Shown here piece by piece: positions 44,480 through 52,890 of a stretch of DNA of 64,000 bases (the first letter of the stretch is position 1; each line of letters opens with the position of its first letter). The position numbers were made by a program, and so were the translations under genes. The notes below the pieces were generated by a model. It was not told where the DNA came from. It saw only the letters and a program-made list of their open reading frames with translations, and did no database searches. The stretch is from Microbacterium forte (GTDB lineage Bacteria; Actinomycetota; Actinomycetes; Actinomycetales; Microbacteriaceae): NCBI RefSeq assembly GCF_031885415.1, contig NZ_CP116871.1, forward strand, positions 2,976,001 through 3,040,000, in the 5' to 3' direction.

Positions 44480-45384
44480 CCTCGGACCTCGCGGATCGCC
44501 TCGGACTCGCACCCGGAGCCAGGGGCGTGATCATCAATGCGGACGATTTCGGCATGTGCCACGCGGCCAACACGGCGATCACCCAGCTGCTGGACGCAGG
44601 CCATGTCGACTCGACGACCCTGATGGTGCCGTGCGCCTGGGCGCCGGAGGCGATGGCATTCGCGGCCTCGCGCACCGACCTCGACGTCGGCGTGCACCTC
44701 GTGCTCACGAGCGAGTGGACGGACTACCGCTGGCGACCGCTCACGGGCGCCGCCAGCACCCTCGTCGACGGAGCGGGGTACTTTCCCGCCGACGTCCTGG
44801 CCATCGAAGAGCTCGCGACGGTCGATGACGTCGCCGCCGAGATCGCCGCGCAGCTGCAGGCGGCGCTGGATGCCGGGGTCGACGTGACCCACCTCGACAA
44901 CCACATGGGATCGGTCTACGGTCTGCTCACCGGGCGGGACTTCCTCGGTCCGGTCTTCGAGCTCGCCGCCCGCAACGGACTGCCTTTCCGGCTGCCGCGC
45001 AGCATGGAGGGCACAGACGACGACCCCGCGCTGCAGGCGAAGCTCGCGGAGGCATCGGCCGCAGCCGACGCCCTCGGGGTCGAGATCATCGATCGGCTGT
45101 GGAGCCACCCGTTCGAAGAGGTGCCCGGCGAATCCTATGAGCAGGTCCGCGACGGCTTCATCGCCCTGCTGCGCGCTGTTCCGGCCGGGGTGACCGAGAT
45201 CTACCTGCATCCGATGGTCGACGACGACGAGCTGCGGGCCGTCGTCGACTTCGCCGCCGCCAAGCGCGGACACGAGCTTCGCCTGCTCTCCGACCCCGCT
45301 GTGCTGCAGGCGTTCGCCGACGAAGGACTCGTGCGACTCGGCTGGCGCGACCTGCGCGATCTGCAGCGGAGCCGGCGCGCATGA
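44476..45384 (+). CDS. ChbG/HpnK (YdjC-type) carbohydrate deacetylase
   Basis: A 302-residue member of the YdjC/ChbG family, which removes acetyl groups from chito-oligosaccharides or other N-acetylated sugars. Metal-binding motifs are visible: VIINADDFGMCHAAN near residues 18-32 with paired Asp, VGVHLVLTSEW near 72-82, and VTHLDNHMGS near 136-145. It is flanked in an operon by a ROK regulator and a GPH-type sugar carrier, so it probably processes an imported N-acetylated disaccharide. Both junctions overlap by 4 bp. Confidence 0.87.
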   Translation: MTSDLADRLGLAPGARGVIINADDFGMCHAANTAITQLLDAGHVDSTTLMVPCAWAPEAMAFAASRTDLDVGVHLVLTSEWTDYRWRPLTGAASTLVDGAGYFPADVLAIEELATVDDVAAEIAAQLQAALDAGVDVTHLDNHMGSVYGLLTGRDFLGPVFELAARNGLPFRLPRSMEGTDDDPALQAKLAEASAAADALGVEIIDRLWSHPFEEVPGESYEQVRDGFIALLRAVPAGVTEIYLHPMVDDDELRAVVDFAAAKRGHELRLLSDPAVLQAFADEGLVRLGWRDLRDLQRSRRA

Positions 45385-46706
45385 CCTCGATGGCGACGCG
45401 GCTGCGCGATCGCCGACTCGACGGCGCTCCCACCAGAGCGCAGGCGATCGCGTTCGGCGCATCCGGGTTTCCCACGCAGCTCATGGCGCAGACGTTCTCG
45501 GCTTTTGTCGTCTACTTCTACGTCACCCACCTCGGCGTCGCACCGGGGTGGGTCGCCGCGGCGATGATCGCGCACGGCATCCTGAACGCGGTGCTGAACC
45601 CCGTCGTGGGCGCGCTGTCCGACCGCATCCGCACACCGTGGGGCCGCCGCATTCCGTGGATCGGGCTCGGCATCGTGCCGCTCGTGGTCGCCTTCGCGCT
45701 GGTGTGGATGCCCCCGGAGCTGCCGACCGCCGGGCTGATCGTGTGGTTCCTCGTCGTCGTGGCGGTGTACGACATCGCGTTCGTGGTGGTGGTGCTGAAC
45801 ATCTCGGCGCTGTTCCCCGAGATCTTCCGCACGACCGACGAGCGGGCGCGGGGCAACGTGCCGCGCCAGATCTTCGCGATCCTCGGAATGGTGCTCGGCA
45901 CCGCGGGCGCCCCTGCACTGTACGGGTCGATCGGCTGGCCGGGCATGGCGATCGTGCTCTCGACCGTCTGCCTCGTGCTGCTGGTGTGGTCGTTCTTCGG
46001 CGGCATGGTCGAGCGCCGGGTGCCGGAGGCGGCATCCGAGGCTATGCGGTGGCGCGACCAGCTGAAGTACACGTTCGCGAATCGGGCGTTCGTCCCCTAC
46101 GTGCTCGGCTCGCTGTTCATCCAGACATCGATCGCCGTGATCCTCGCCGCTCTGCCGTTCTACGTGAGGTATTCGCTGGGCGCCGCCGAGGGCGAGGCCA
46201 GCCTGCTGCTGGGTGCGATCTTCGTGACCGCCATCCCGTCGATCGTGCTGTGGAGCGCGGTCGTGCGCCGCACCTCACCCCGCGCGGCGCTGCTGTGGAG
46301 CGTCGCGGTGTTCGGCATCGCCATGCTCGGCTACCTGCTGCCGTCGACCGTGCCGGCCGCGGCTCTGGTCGGCGTCGCGGTGGGTGTCGGTGTCGGCGGC
46401 CTGCTGCAGCTGCTCGAGGTCGTGCTCGCACAGATCATCGACGAGGACGCCACCCGCACCGGTCATCGACGAGAGGGCGCCTACTTCGGCGTGAACGGGT
46501 TCGTGGTGCGCGGCTCGGTCGTGCTGCAGGCCGTCGTCGCGGCGGCCGTGCTGACGGCGTCAGGCTTCGATGCGTCGCTGGGCGATGCGCAGCCGGAGGC
46601 GGTCGATGGCGGCATCCGCGTGATGGTCGCCGTGGTTCCGCTCGTCTTCGCCGCCCTCGCGTGGCTGTGCTTCTGGCTCTACCCGATCCGCACCCGAGAC
46701 CTCTGA
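45381..46706 (+). CDS. GPH-family (glycoside-pentoside-hexuronide:cation) sugar symporter, MFS
   Basis: A 441-residue integral membrane protein with about twelve hydrophobic segments. The loop GALSDRIRTPWGRRIPWI after the second segment is the classic GPH signature. It would import a glycoside with Na+ or H+. It overlaps the deacetylase gene (ATGA), so carrier and enzyme act together. The ATG at 45381 is preferred for that overlap; a second in-frame ATG lies 9 nt on. A short tandem repeat covers its last codons and stop. Confidence 0.87.
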   Translation: MTSMATRLRDRRLDGAPTRAQAIAFGASGFPTQLMAQTFSAFVVYFYVTHLGVAPGWVAAAMIAHGILNAVLNPVVGALSDRIRTPWGRRIPWIGLGIVPLVVAFALVWMPPELPTAGLIVWFLVVVAVYDIAFVVVVLNISALFPEIFRTTDERARGNVPRQIFAILGMVLGTAGAPALYGSIGWPGMAIVLSTVCLVLLVWSFFGGMVERRVPEAASEAMRWRDQLKYTFANRAFVPYVLGSLFIQTSIAVILAALPFYVRYSLGAAEGEASLLLGAIFVTAIPSIVLWSAVVRRTSPRAALLWSVAVFGIAMLGYLLPSTVPAAALVGVAVGVGVGGLLQLLEVVLAQIIDEDATRTGHRREGAYFGVNGFVVRGSVVLQAVVAAAVLTASGFDASLGDAQPEAVDGGIRVMVAVVPLVFAALAWLCFWLYPIRTRDL

Positions 46707-46750
46707 GGCCGCTCCCGAGACCTCTGAGGCCGCACCCGAGACCTCTGACG
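46689..46750. repeat. Tandem 21-bp repeat across the symporter stop codon
   Basis: Nearly three copies of a 21-bp unit containing CCCGAGACCTCTGAGGC. The stop codon of the symporter (TGA 46704-46706) is in the first copy. The repeat ends next to the stop of the convergent galE gene. Confidence 0.75.
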
Positions 46751-47728
46751 TCAGGACGCGGCCCGACGCGCTTCCCACCCCGTCCGCACCATCTCGTCGA
46801 CCGTGTACCGCATCTTCCAGTCGAGGTCGCGCGCGGCGAGCTCGCCGGTCGCGACGATGCGGTCGGGGTCGCCGGGGCGACGGGGGCCGATCTCGGGGGT
46901 GAAGTCGATGCCGGTGACGCGTGCGACGGCATCCATGATCTGCTTCACGCTGAGGCCGTCGCCCGAACCGAGGTTGTAGGCCGCTTCGATCGGCGCGCCG
47001 GTGGCGAGGCGCTGGGCTGCGGCGACGTGGGCCGCCGCGATGTCGCCGACGTGCACGTAGTCGCGCACGTTGGTGCCGTCTTCGGTGTCGTAGTCGTCGC
47101 CGTTGATGCGCGGGGTCTCTCCCGCGATGAGCTTCTCGAACACGATCGGGAACAGGTTGTGCGGGCTCACGTCGTAGACGGTCGGGTCTGCGGAGCCGAC
47201 GACGTTGAAGTAGCGCAGCGACGTGTGTCGCAGCGGCTTGTCGGACTCGGCGGTCGCGATCGCCTGATCGCGCAGCAGCCATTCGCCGATCAGCTTCGAC
47301 TCGCCGTAGGGGCTGGCCGGCTTCTTGGCGGTGTCTTCGACGACGAGCGCCACATCGGGGGTGCCGAACACGGCGGCCGACGACGAGAACACGATGTTGG
47401 CGACGCCCGCGGTCTCCATCGCCTCGAGGATCACGCGGGTGCCTTCGACGTTCTGCGCGTAGGTGTGCAGCGGACGCTGCACCGACACCCCGGCGTACTT
47501 GTATCCGGCGACGTGGATGACGCCCTCGGCGTGGTGGTCTCGGAGGGTCTTCTCGACGAGCTCGCGGTCGAGGATGCTGCCCTGCACGAAGGCCACGCCC
47601 TCGGGCACGAACGACGCGACGCCACTCGAGAGGTCGTCGAGGATGACGGGCGTCAGCCCCGCATCCGACAGTGCGCGAACGACGTGCGAGCCGATGTAGC
47701 CGGCGCCGCCGGTCACGATCCAGGACAT
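46751..47728 (-). CDS. galE: UDP-glucose 4-epimerase
   Basis: A 325-residue short-chain dehydrogenase-type epimerase. NAD-binding GGAGYIGS at residues 7-14, the catalytic SSSAAVFG near 115 and PYGESK with the catalytic Tyr and Lys near 140, then the sugar-binding YFNVVGSAD. It interconverts UDP-galactose and UDP-glucose. It is the last gene of galT-galK-galE, with a 64-bp gap after galK. Confidence 0.93.
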   Translation of the reverse strand: MSWIVTGGAGYIGSHVVRALSDAGLTPVILDDLSSGVASFVPEGVAFVQGSILDRELVEKTLRDHHAEGVIHVAGYKYAGVSVQRPLHTYAQNVEGTRVILEAMETAGVANIVFSSSAAVFGTPDVALVVEDTAKKPASPYGESKLIGEWLLRDQAIATAESDKPLRHTSLRYFNVVGSADPTVYDVSPHNLFPIVFEKLIAGETPRINGDDYDTEDGTNVRDYVHVGDIAAAHVAAAQRLATGAPIEAAYNLGSGDGLSVKQIMDAVARVTGIDFTPEIGPRRPGDPDRIVATGELAARDLDWKMRYTVDEMVRTGWEARRAAS

Positions 47729-47792
47729 TGTGCTCCTCAGGGTGGGGAAGTGTTCAGTATCTCAGGTCGCGATCAGCGGACCCTGACTCCGG

Positions 47793-48977
47793 TCAGGCGT
47801 CGCGGCGCGCTCCGGCCGACGGGGTGACGGTGAAGATCACGGGGGCCGTGAACCCGGATGCGGCGAACGCGGCGTTCACGGCATCCGTCACCTGCTGCAC
47901 GGCATCCTGCTCGATGAGCGCGATCGCGGCTCCGCCGAACCCGCCGCCGGTCATCCGAGCGCCGATGGCACCGGCGGCGAGGGCGGCCTCGACCGCCGTG
48001 TCGAGCTCGGGCACCGAGATCTCGAAGTCGTCGCGCATCGAGGCATGGGAGGCCACGAGCAGGTCGCCGATGGAGCGGGGGCCCTCTTCGCGCAGCACCT
48101 TCACCGTGTCGAGCACGCGCTGGTTCTCGGTGACCACGTGGCGCACTCGACGGAAGGTCACGTCGTCCATGAGCTCTTCGGCGCGGGCCAGGTCGTCGAC
48201 CGAGACGTCGCGCAGGCTCGGCACGCCCATGCTCGCGGCGCCGCGCTCGCAGGCGGCGCGGCGCTCGCCGTAGCCGCCGGTGGAGTGGGCGTGCTTGACG
48301 CGCGTGTCCATCACGAGGATCGCGAGGCCGGCCTCGGCGATGCCGACCTGCACGAGGTTCGCGTCGAGCGAGCGGCAGTCGAGGAAGATCGCCGCGTCGG
48401 GCTCGCCGAGCATCGAGGCCATCTGGTCCATGATGCCGGTCGGAGCGCCGACTGCCTCGTTCTCGGCTCGACGGCCGACGCGCGCGAGGGCGGTGCGGTC
48501 GAGTCCGGCGGCCCAGAGGTCGTTCAAGGCGGATGCCGTGGCGCTCTCGATCGCGGCGGACGACGAGAGTCCCGCGCCGACCGGGACGTCGGAGGTGATC
48601 GCGATGTCGAGGCCGCGGCCGTCCGCACCCGCCTGACGGAGCGCCCAGGCGACGCCGAGCGGGTATGCGGCCCATTCGGGCACACCGGGGGCGGTGCCAG
48701 ACGGGGTGGGGAACAGCTCGTCGAGCTCGTCGAGGGAGACCTCGACCGGTGCATCGGCGAAGGTCGATGCGACGCGCACGCGGCCGAGGCCGTCGTCGCG
48801 GATCCCGACGGCCGCGTAGGTGCGGTGCGGGATCGCGAACGGCAGCACGAAGCCGTCGTTGTAGTCGGTGTGCTCGCCGATCAGGTTCACTCGTCCCGGC
48901 GCCGACCAGACACCGTCGGGGGCGCGGCCGGTGAGGTCGGTGAAGAGCGCCGTCGCGGCCTCGATGGTGGTGGTCAT
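47793..48977 (-). CDS. galK: Galactokinase
   Basis: A 394-residue GHMP kinase. The N-terminal galactose signature GRVNLIGEHTDYNDGF near 27-42, the ATP-binding PVGAGLSSSAAIE near 130 and the C-terminal GARMTGGGFGGAAIAL near 345 are all present. It phosphorylates galactose to galactose-1-phosphate. The ATG at 48977 overlaps the galT stop by 4 bp, so it is translationally coupled. A much longer frame in the same phase is not real. Confidence 0.95.
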   Translation of the reverse strand: MTTTIEAATALFTDLTGRAPDGVWSAPGRVNLIGEHTDYNDGFVLPFAIPHRTYAAVGIRDDGLGRVRVASTFADAPVEVSLDELDELFPTPSGTAPGVPEWAAYPLGVAWALRQAGADGRGLDIAITSDVPVGAGLSSSAAIESATASALNDLWAAGLDRTALARVGRRAENEAVGAPTGIMDQMASMLGEPDAAIFLDCRSLDANLVQVGIAEAGLAILVMDTRVKHAHSTGGYGERRAACERGAASMGVPSLRDVSVDDLARAEELMDDVTFRRVRHVVTENQRVLDTVKVLREEGPRSIGDLLVASHASMRDDFEISVPELDTAVEAALAAGAIGARMTGGGFGGAAIALIEQDAVQQVTDAVNAAFAASGFTAPVIFTVTPSAGARRDA

Positions 48978-50215
48978 GCGGATGCCTCGTCTGCGGTGTC
49001 TGCGGTGTCTGCGGTGTCTGCGGTGTCTGCGGATGCGTGGGTGGCGTCTGCCTTCGCGATGGCCTCGCGGATGCGGGCGGCGCCCTGTTCGGGGGTGACC
49101 TCGGCGGCCCAGGCCCACATCGCGGCCTCGGAGCCGGCGAGGAACTTGAGCTTGTCGGCGGCCCGGCGGGGGCTGGTCAGCTGCAGATGCAGCCGCACGC
49201 TGTCGCGACCGACGTTCACGGGAGCCTGATGCCAGGCGGCGATGTACGGGGTCGGGGTGTCGTAGAGCGCGTCGACGCCACGGAGCAGGCGTAGGTACAG
49301 CGGGGCGAGTTCGTCGCGCTCGGCATCCGTCGTCTCGGCGAAATCGGGCACGTGGCGGTGCGGCATCAGGTGCACCTCGAGAGGCCAGCGGGCGGCGAAG
49401 GGCACGAAGGCCGTCCAGTGCTCTCCGCGGAACACGACGCGCTCGGACGTCTGCTCGGACTCGAGGATGTGCTGGAACAGGTCGGGAGCGGTGCGGTCGA
49501 TCGAGTCGAGCAGCCGCGTGGTGCGCGGCGTCACGTAGGGGTACGCGTAGATCTGGCCGTGGGGGTGGGGGAGCGTGACCCCGATGGCCTCGCCGCGGTT
49601 CTCGAACGGGAAGATCTGCTGGATTCCCGGGAGCTGGGAGAGCGCTGCGGTGCGGTCGGCCCAGGCCTCGATCACGGTGCGGGCGCGCGTGACCGACTGC
49701 GTGCCGAACGATCCGGTGTGCTCGGGGCTGAAGCAGACGACCTCGCAGCGACCGACCGACGTGCGGGTGCGACCGAGGCCCAGAGCGCTGAGGTCGTCGA
49801 GTCCGCGCGGAGGGTTGCTCGCTGCGGGGGCGGTGCCGGTGGCCTCGGCCAGGGCGGGGCCGAACGCTGGCGAGCGGTTCTCGAACACGGCGACGTCGTA
49901 GAGCGACGGCACCTCAGACGGGTTGGTCGGTGACTGCGGAGCGAGCGGGTCGGCGTCGGCGCTCGGCATCATCACGCGGTTCTGCCGGTTCGCGGCGACG
50001 GTGATCCAGTCGCCCGTCAGCACGTCGAGGCGCATCGTGGCGGTCTCGCCGCGGGCATCGAGGGTGCGTGCGTCGACCGCGCGCTCGGCACCGAGCGTCG
50101 TGTCGGGGTCGTCGAAGTAGATCAGCTCGCGGCCGTCGGCGAGCGTGGTGGCCCGTTTGATGATTCCGGCTGAGAGAGTCTCGGTTCGCAACTCAGGAGA
50201 TTCGTGCGTGTTCAC
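48974..50215 (-). CDS. galT: Galactose-1-phosphate uridylyltransferase
   Basis: A 413-residue uridylyltransferase of the HIT superfamily. The catalytic HPHGQIYAYP near residue 200 carries the His-X-His nucleophile region; metal and substrate positions such as HLMPHRHVPDF near 260 and WHQAPVN near 305 are also seen. I chose the GTG at 50215 because TACCAT lies 6 nt upstream and no ribosome site is present, so it is probably leaderless; a frame to 50254 would run through the operator. The C-terminus ends in an Ala-Asp-Thr repeat encoded by a 9-bp tandem repeat. Reaction: galactose-1-phosphate plus UDP-glucose to UDP-galactose plus glucose-1-phosphate. Confidence 0.93.
   Translation of the reverse strand: MNTHESPELRTETLSAGIIKRATTLADGRELIYFDDPDTTLGAERAVDARTLDARGETATMRLDVLTGDWITVAANRQNRVMMPSADADPLAPQSPTNPSEVPSLYDVAVFENRSPAFGPALAEATGTAPAASNPPRGLDDLSALGLGRTRTSVGRCEVVCFSPEHTGSFGTQSVTRARTVIEAWADRTAALSQLPGIQQIFPFENRGEAIGVTLPHPHGQIYAYPYVTPRTTRLLDSIDRTAPDLFQHILESEQTSERVVFRGEHWTAFVPFAARWPLEVHLMPHRHVPDFAETTDAERDELAPLYLRLLRGVDALYDTPTPYIAAWHQAPVNVGRDSVRLHLQLTSPRRAADKLKFLAGSEAAMWAWAAEVTPEQGAARIREAIAKADATHASADTADTADTADTADEASA
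48990..49034. repeat. 9-bp tandem repeat at the end of galT
   Basis: Four to five copies of CTGCGGTGT. Read on the minus strand they encode repeated Ala-Asp-Thr in the last residues of GalT, immediately before the galK start. The unit is a multiple of three, so changes in copy number keep the frame. Confidence 0.8.
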
Positions 50216-50222
50216 GTAAACA
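50209..50222. promoter_or_regulatory. LacI-type operator overlapping the galT start
   Basis: TGTTCACGTAAACA, a near-perfect palindrome with the central CG of LacI-family sites. It covers the GTG start and the tail of the TACCAT -10 box of galT, so binding would block the message at its first base. Confidence 0.7.
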
Positions 50223-50227
50223 TGGTA
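50222..50227 (-). promoter_or_regulatory. Leaderless -10 box TACCAT for galTKE
   Basis: TACCAT on the minus strand is followed by GTTTAC and the GTG at 50215. It lies next to the operator at 50209-50222. Confidence 0.55.
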
Positions 50228-50239
50228 CGCACATCGCCG

Positions 50240-50253
50240 TGGTAACGTCAACA
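50240..50253. promoter_or_regulatory. Second LacI-type operator between galT and its regulator
   Basis: TGGTAACGTCAACA matches the site at 50209-50222 at 11 of 14 positions. Its centre lies 31 bp from the first, three helical turns, allowing one tetramer or two dimers on the same face. Confidence 0.6.
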
Positions 50254-50313
50254 TTCCAAGAGTTGTGGACGGACTTCGACGGAGACGGACCGAGTGATGG
50301 GTGGAGGATGCCG

Positions 50314-51333
50314 ATGAACGACGACCTCGCGCTCAGCGGCGACCGGCCGCGTCGCAGTCGCCCCGCATCGGGTCGGGTGTCGATGGCGATGGTCGCCTCT
50401 CGCGCCGGCGTCTCGGGTCAGACCGTCTCACGCGTCGTCAACGACAGCCCCCGCGTCGACCCCGCCACCCGTGAACGTGTCGAGACGGCGATGGCCGAGC
50501 TCGGTTATCGCCCGCATCGCGCCGCGAGGGCGCTGCGCACCGGCCGCTCGCAGACCATCGGGCTCGTCGTCACCACTCTCGCGACGGTCGGCAACTCGCG
50601 GATGCTGCAGGCCACCGCCGAGGCAGCGGCGGAACGCGGTTATGCGCTCACCCTCGTGACGGCGGGCGACAGCGTCGCCGACGCCTTCGAGCGGCTCGCC
50701 GAGCAGGAGGTCGACGGGGCGATCGTGCTGAACGAGGCGTCCGCTCTCGTTCCCGAAGCCCAACGCCCGCCCGGTCTGCGACTGGTCGTGGTCGATGCGC
50801 CGGCGTCAGCCGAGATCGCCGTCGTGCACAGTGACCACGTCGGGGGCGCCGCCGCAGCGACCGCCCATCTGTTGAGCCTCGGTCACGAGACCGTGCACCA
50901 TCTCGCCGGGCCTTCCGGGTCGTTCGCCGCGGCGGAACGCGAGCGCGGGTGGAGGCAGGCTCTCGCGGACGCGGGCATCGAGCCCGCGCCCGTCGTCCGC
51001 GGCGACTGGACGGCCGAGGCCGGTTTCGTCGCCGGGGAGGCGTTGCGCGCAGCATCCGCCGTCTTCTGCGCCAACGACCAGATGGCGCTCGGGCTGCTGC
51101 GGGCCTTCGCCGAGGCGGGGCGGCGGGTTCCCGAAGACGTCGGCGTCGTCGGGTTCGACGACGTGCCGGATGCCGCGAACTACCGGCCTCCGCTGACGAC
51201 GATCCGCCAGGACTTCACGGCGCTCGCGCAGCGCGCCGTGGGTCTGCTCGTCGCAGAGATCGAGGGCACGCCGGGCGTCGCGGCATCCGCTGTCGTCCCG
51301 ACTCTTCTGATCGACCGCGCCAGCACCCGCTGA
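50314..51333 (+). CDS. LacI family transcriptional regulator (probable galactose regulator)
   Basis: A 339-residue LacI/GalR-type repressor. The HTH MAMVASRAGVSGQTVSRVVN and hinge YRPHRAARALR near 60 are clear; the periplasmic-binding-protein-like effector domain follows (IGLVVTT, VVDAPASAEIAVVHSD, VVGFDDVPDAANYRPPLTTI). It is divergent from galTKE with two operator-like sites between, so it most likely represses that operon and responds to galactose or a derivative. The ATG at 50314 has GGAGG 6 nt upstream; earlier in-frame starts would run through the operators. Confidence 0.88.
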   Translation: MNDDLALSGDRPRRSRPASGRVSMAMVASRAGVSGQTVSRVVNDSPRVDPATRERVETAMAELGYRPHRAARALRTGRSQTIGLVVTTLATVGNSRMLQATAEAAAERGYALTLVTAGDSVADAFERLAEQEVDGAIVLNEASALVPEAQRPPGLRLVVVDAPASAEIAVVHSDHVGGAAAATAHLLSLGHETVHHLAGPSGSFAAAERERGWRQALADAGIEPAPVVRGDWTAEAGFVAGEALRAASAVFCANDQMALGLLRAFAEAGRRVPEDVGVVGFDDVPDAANYRPPLTTIRQDFTALAQRAVGLLVAEIEGTPGVAASAVVPTLLIDRASTR

Positions 51334-51372
51334 GGCGCTCGGTTCTTCACGCGGGCAGCCGTCCGTCTCGCC

Positions 51373-51515
51373 CTGCGGGGTCAGAGGCGCGCCCGGCGCG
51401 CGGTGTGGGGCCAGAGATCGCACCCGGCGCACGGTGTGGGGTCAAAAACGCCCCCGGCGAACGGTCTGGGGTCAAAAACGCATCTGGCGCACGGTGTGGG
51501 GTCAAAAAAGCACCC
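51373..51515. repeat. Tandem array of 30-31-bp units with a GGGGTCAAAAACGC core
   Basis: Units start at 51395, 51426, 51456 and 51486, with a degenerate fifth before them. Each carries GGCG(C/A)ACGGTGTGGGGTCA followed by AAAAACGC. It lies after the LacI stop and before the promoter of the next operon. The core resembles the repeats at 58215-58480. The rest of this gap, 51516-51609, has no gene or clear signal that I can see. Confidence 0.75.
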
Positions 51516-51609
51516 GAACAGGCCGGTTCGGATGTGGAATTGACCTCTGCACCCGGCCCCGCCCAGCGAGACCCCTCGCAGAAGTAAAGGAGAGCGTTTT
51601 CCCCGCTGC

Positions 51610-51655
51610 TTGCACATAAGCCTCTAGCGTGGCATGCTGACGGAAAGCGCTTACC
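51610..51655 (+). promoter_or_regulatory. Promoter and LacI-type operator of the Gfo/DUF993 operon
   Basis: TTGCAC (51610-51615), a 17-bp spacer and CATGCT (51633-51638) form a good sigma-70-type promoter. The near-palindrome GGAAAGCGCTTACC (51642-51655) covers the expected transcription start. A related word, GGAAAGCCCTTCCC, lies at the start of the second LacI gene (56008-56021). Confidence 0.65.
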
Positions 51656-51724
51656 CGCGCCGGATCGCACACAGGGGTTTCCCCGCACAGGATGCGGGAT
51701 CTGAAAGAAGAGAACGGACCAGCA

Positions 51725-52888
51725 ATGTCGCAGACGACAACCCGCGAGATCGGGATCATCATGAACGGCGTCTCGGGACGCATGGGCTACCGGCAGCACC
51801 TCGTGCGGTCGATCCTCGCGATCCGTGAAGAGGGCGGCATCGAGCTGCCCGACGGATCCCGCATCACGGTGAAGCCGCTGCTCGTCGGCCGCAATGAGGC
51901 CAAGCTCGCCGAGCTCGCCGCCAAGCACGGCATCGAGGACTACACGACCGACCTCGACGCGGCCCTCGCCGACCCGAAGTGGGAGATCTACGCCGACTTC
52001 CTCGTGACCAAGGCCCGTGCCTCCGCTCTTCGCAAGGCGATCGCGGCAGGCAAGGCCATCTACACCGAGAAGCCCACCGCGGAGTCGCTGGACGAGGCTC
52101 TCGAGCTCGCGCGTCTCGCCGATGAGGCCGGCGTCAAGACCGGCGTCGTGCACGACAAGCTCTACCTGCCCGGCCTGCAGAAGCTCAAGCGCCTGATCGA
52201 CTCGGGCTTCTTCGGCCGCATCCTGTCGGTGCGAGGCGAGTTCGGCTACTGGGTGTTCGAGGGCGATTGGCAGCCCGCGCAGCGACCCAGCTGGAACTAC
52301 CGCACCGAAGACGGCGGCGGCATCATCGTCGACATGTTCCCGCACTGGAACTACGTGCTCGAGAACCTGTTCGGCGAGGTCAAGAGCGTCTACGCGCAGG
52401 CCGCCGTGCACATCGCCGACCGCTGGGACGAGAACGGCGAGCACTACACCGCCACCGCCGAAGACGCCGCATACGGCATCTTCGAGATCGAGGGCGGCAT
52501 CATCGCCGAGATCAACTCGAGCTGGACGGTGCGCGTGAACCGCGATGAGCTCGTCGAGTTCCAGGTCGACGGCACCCACGGATCCGCCGTGGTCGGACTC
52601 TTCGGCGCGAAGATCCAGCCGCGCAACGCGACGCCGAAGCCGGTGTGGAACCCCGACCTCGAAGACAGTCATGACTACGACGCCGACTGGCAGCAGGTGC
52701 CCACGAACGACGTCTTCCTCAACGGCTTCCGTCAGCAGTGGGAGGAGTACCTGGTCTCGTTCGTCGAGGGCACGAAGTACCCCTTCGACCTGCTTTCGGG
52801 TGCTCGCGGCGTGCAGTTCGCCGAGGCCGGTCTGACCTCCAGCGCCGAGGGCCGCAAGGTCGCGCTCGAGCCGCTGACGCTGGGCTGA
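51725..52888 (+). CDS. Gfo/Idh/MocA-family NAD(P)-dependent oxidoreductase
   Basis: A 387-residue sugar or inositol dehydrogenase-type protein. The N-terminal Rossmann domain has IGIIMNGVSGRMGYR, and the expected EKP motif appears as IYTEKPTAES near residue 115; the C-terminal alpha/beta domain has GIIVDMFPHWNYVLENLFGE with the conserved Asp and His. It would oxidise or reduce a sugar, inositol or sugar-acid carbon. It is the first gene of an operon with DUF993 and TIM-barrel proteins. The ATG at 51725 follows AGAAGAG; an upstream frame from 51692 is unlikely. Confidence 0.87.
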   Translation: MSQTTTREIGIIMNGVSGRMGYRQHLVRSILAIREEGGIELPDGSRITVKPLLVGRNEAKLAELAAKHGIEDYTTDLDAALADPKWEIYADFLVTKARASALRKAIAAGKAIYTEKPTAESLDEALELARLADEAGVKTGVVHDKLYLPGLQKLKRLIDSGFFGRILSVRGEFGYWVFEGDWQPAQRPSWNYRTEDGGGIIVDMFPHWNYVLENLFGEVKSVYAQAAVHIADRWDENGEHYTATAEDAAYGIFEIEGGIIAEINSSWTVRVNRDELVEFQVDGTHGSAVVGLFGAKIQPRNATPKPVWNPDLEDSHDYDADWQQVPTNDVFLNGFRQQWEEYLVSFVEGTKYPFDLLSGARGVQFAEAGLTSSAEGRKVALEPLTLG

Positions 52889-52890
52889 GC

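Noticed and set aside
51373..51515. CRISPR-like array
   Set aside because: The units are contiguous tandem repeats without variable spacers, and no cas gene is present.
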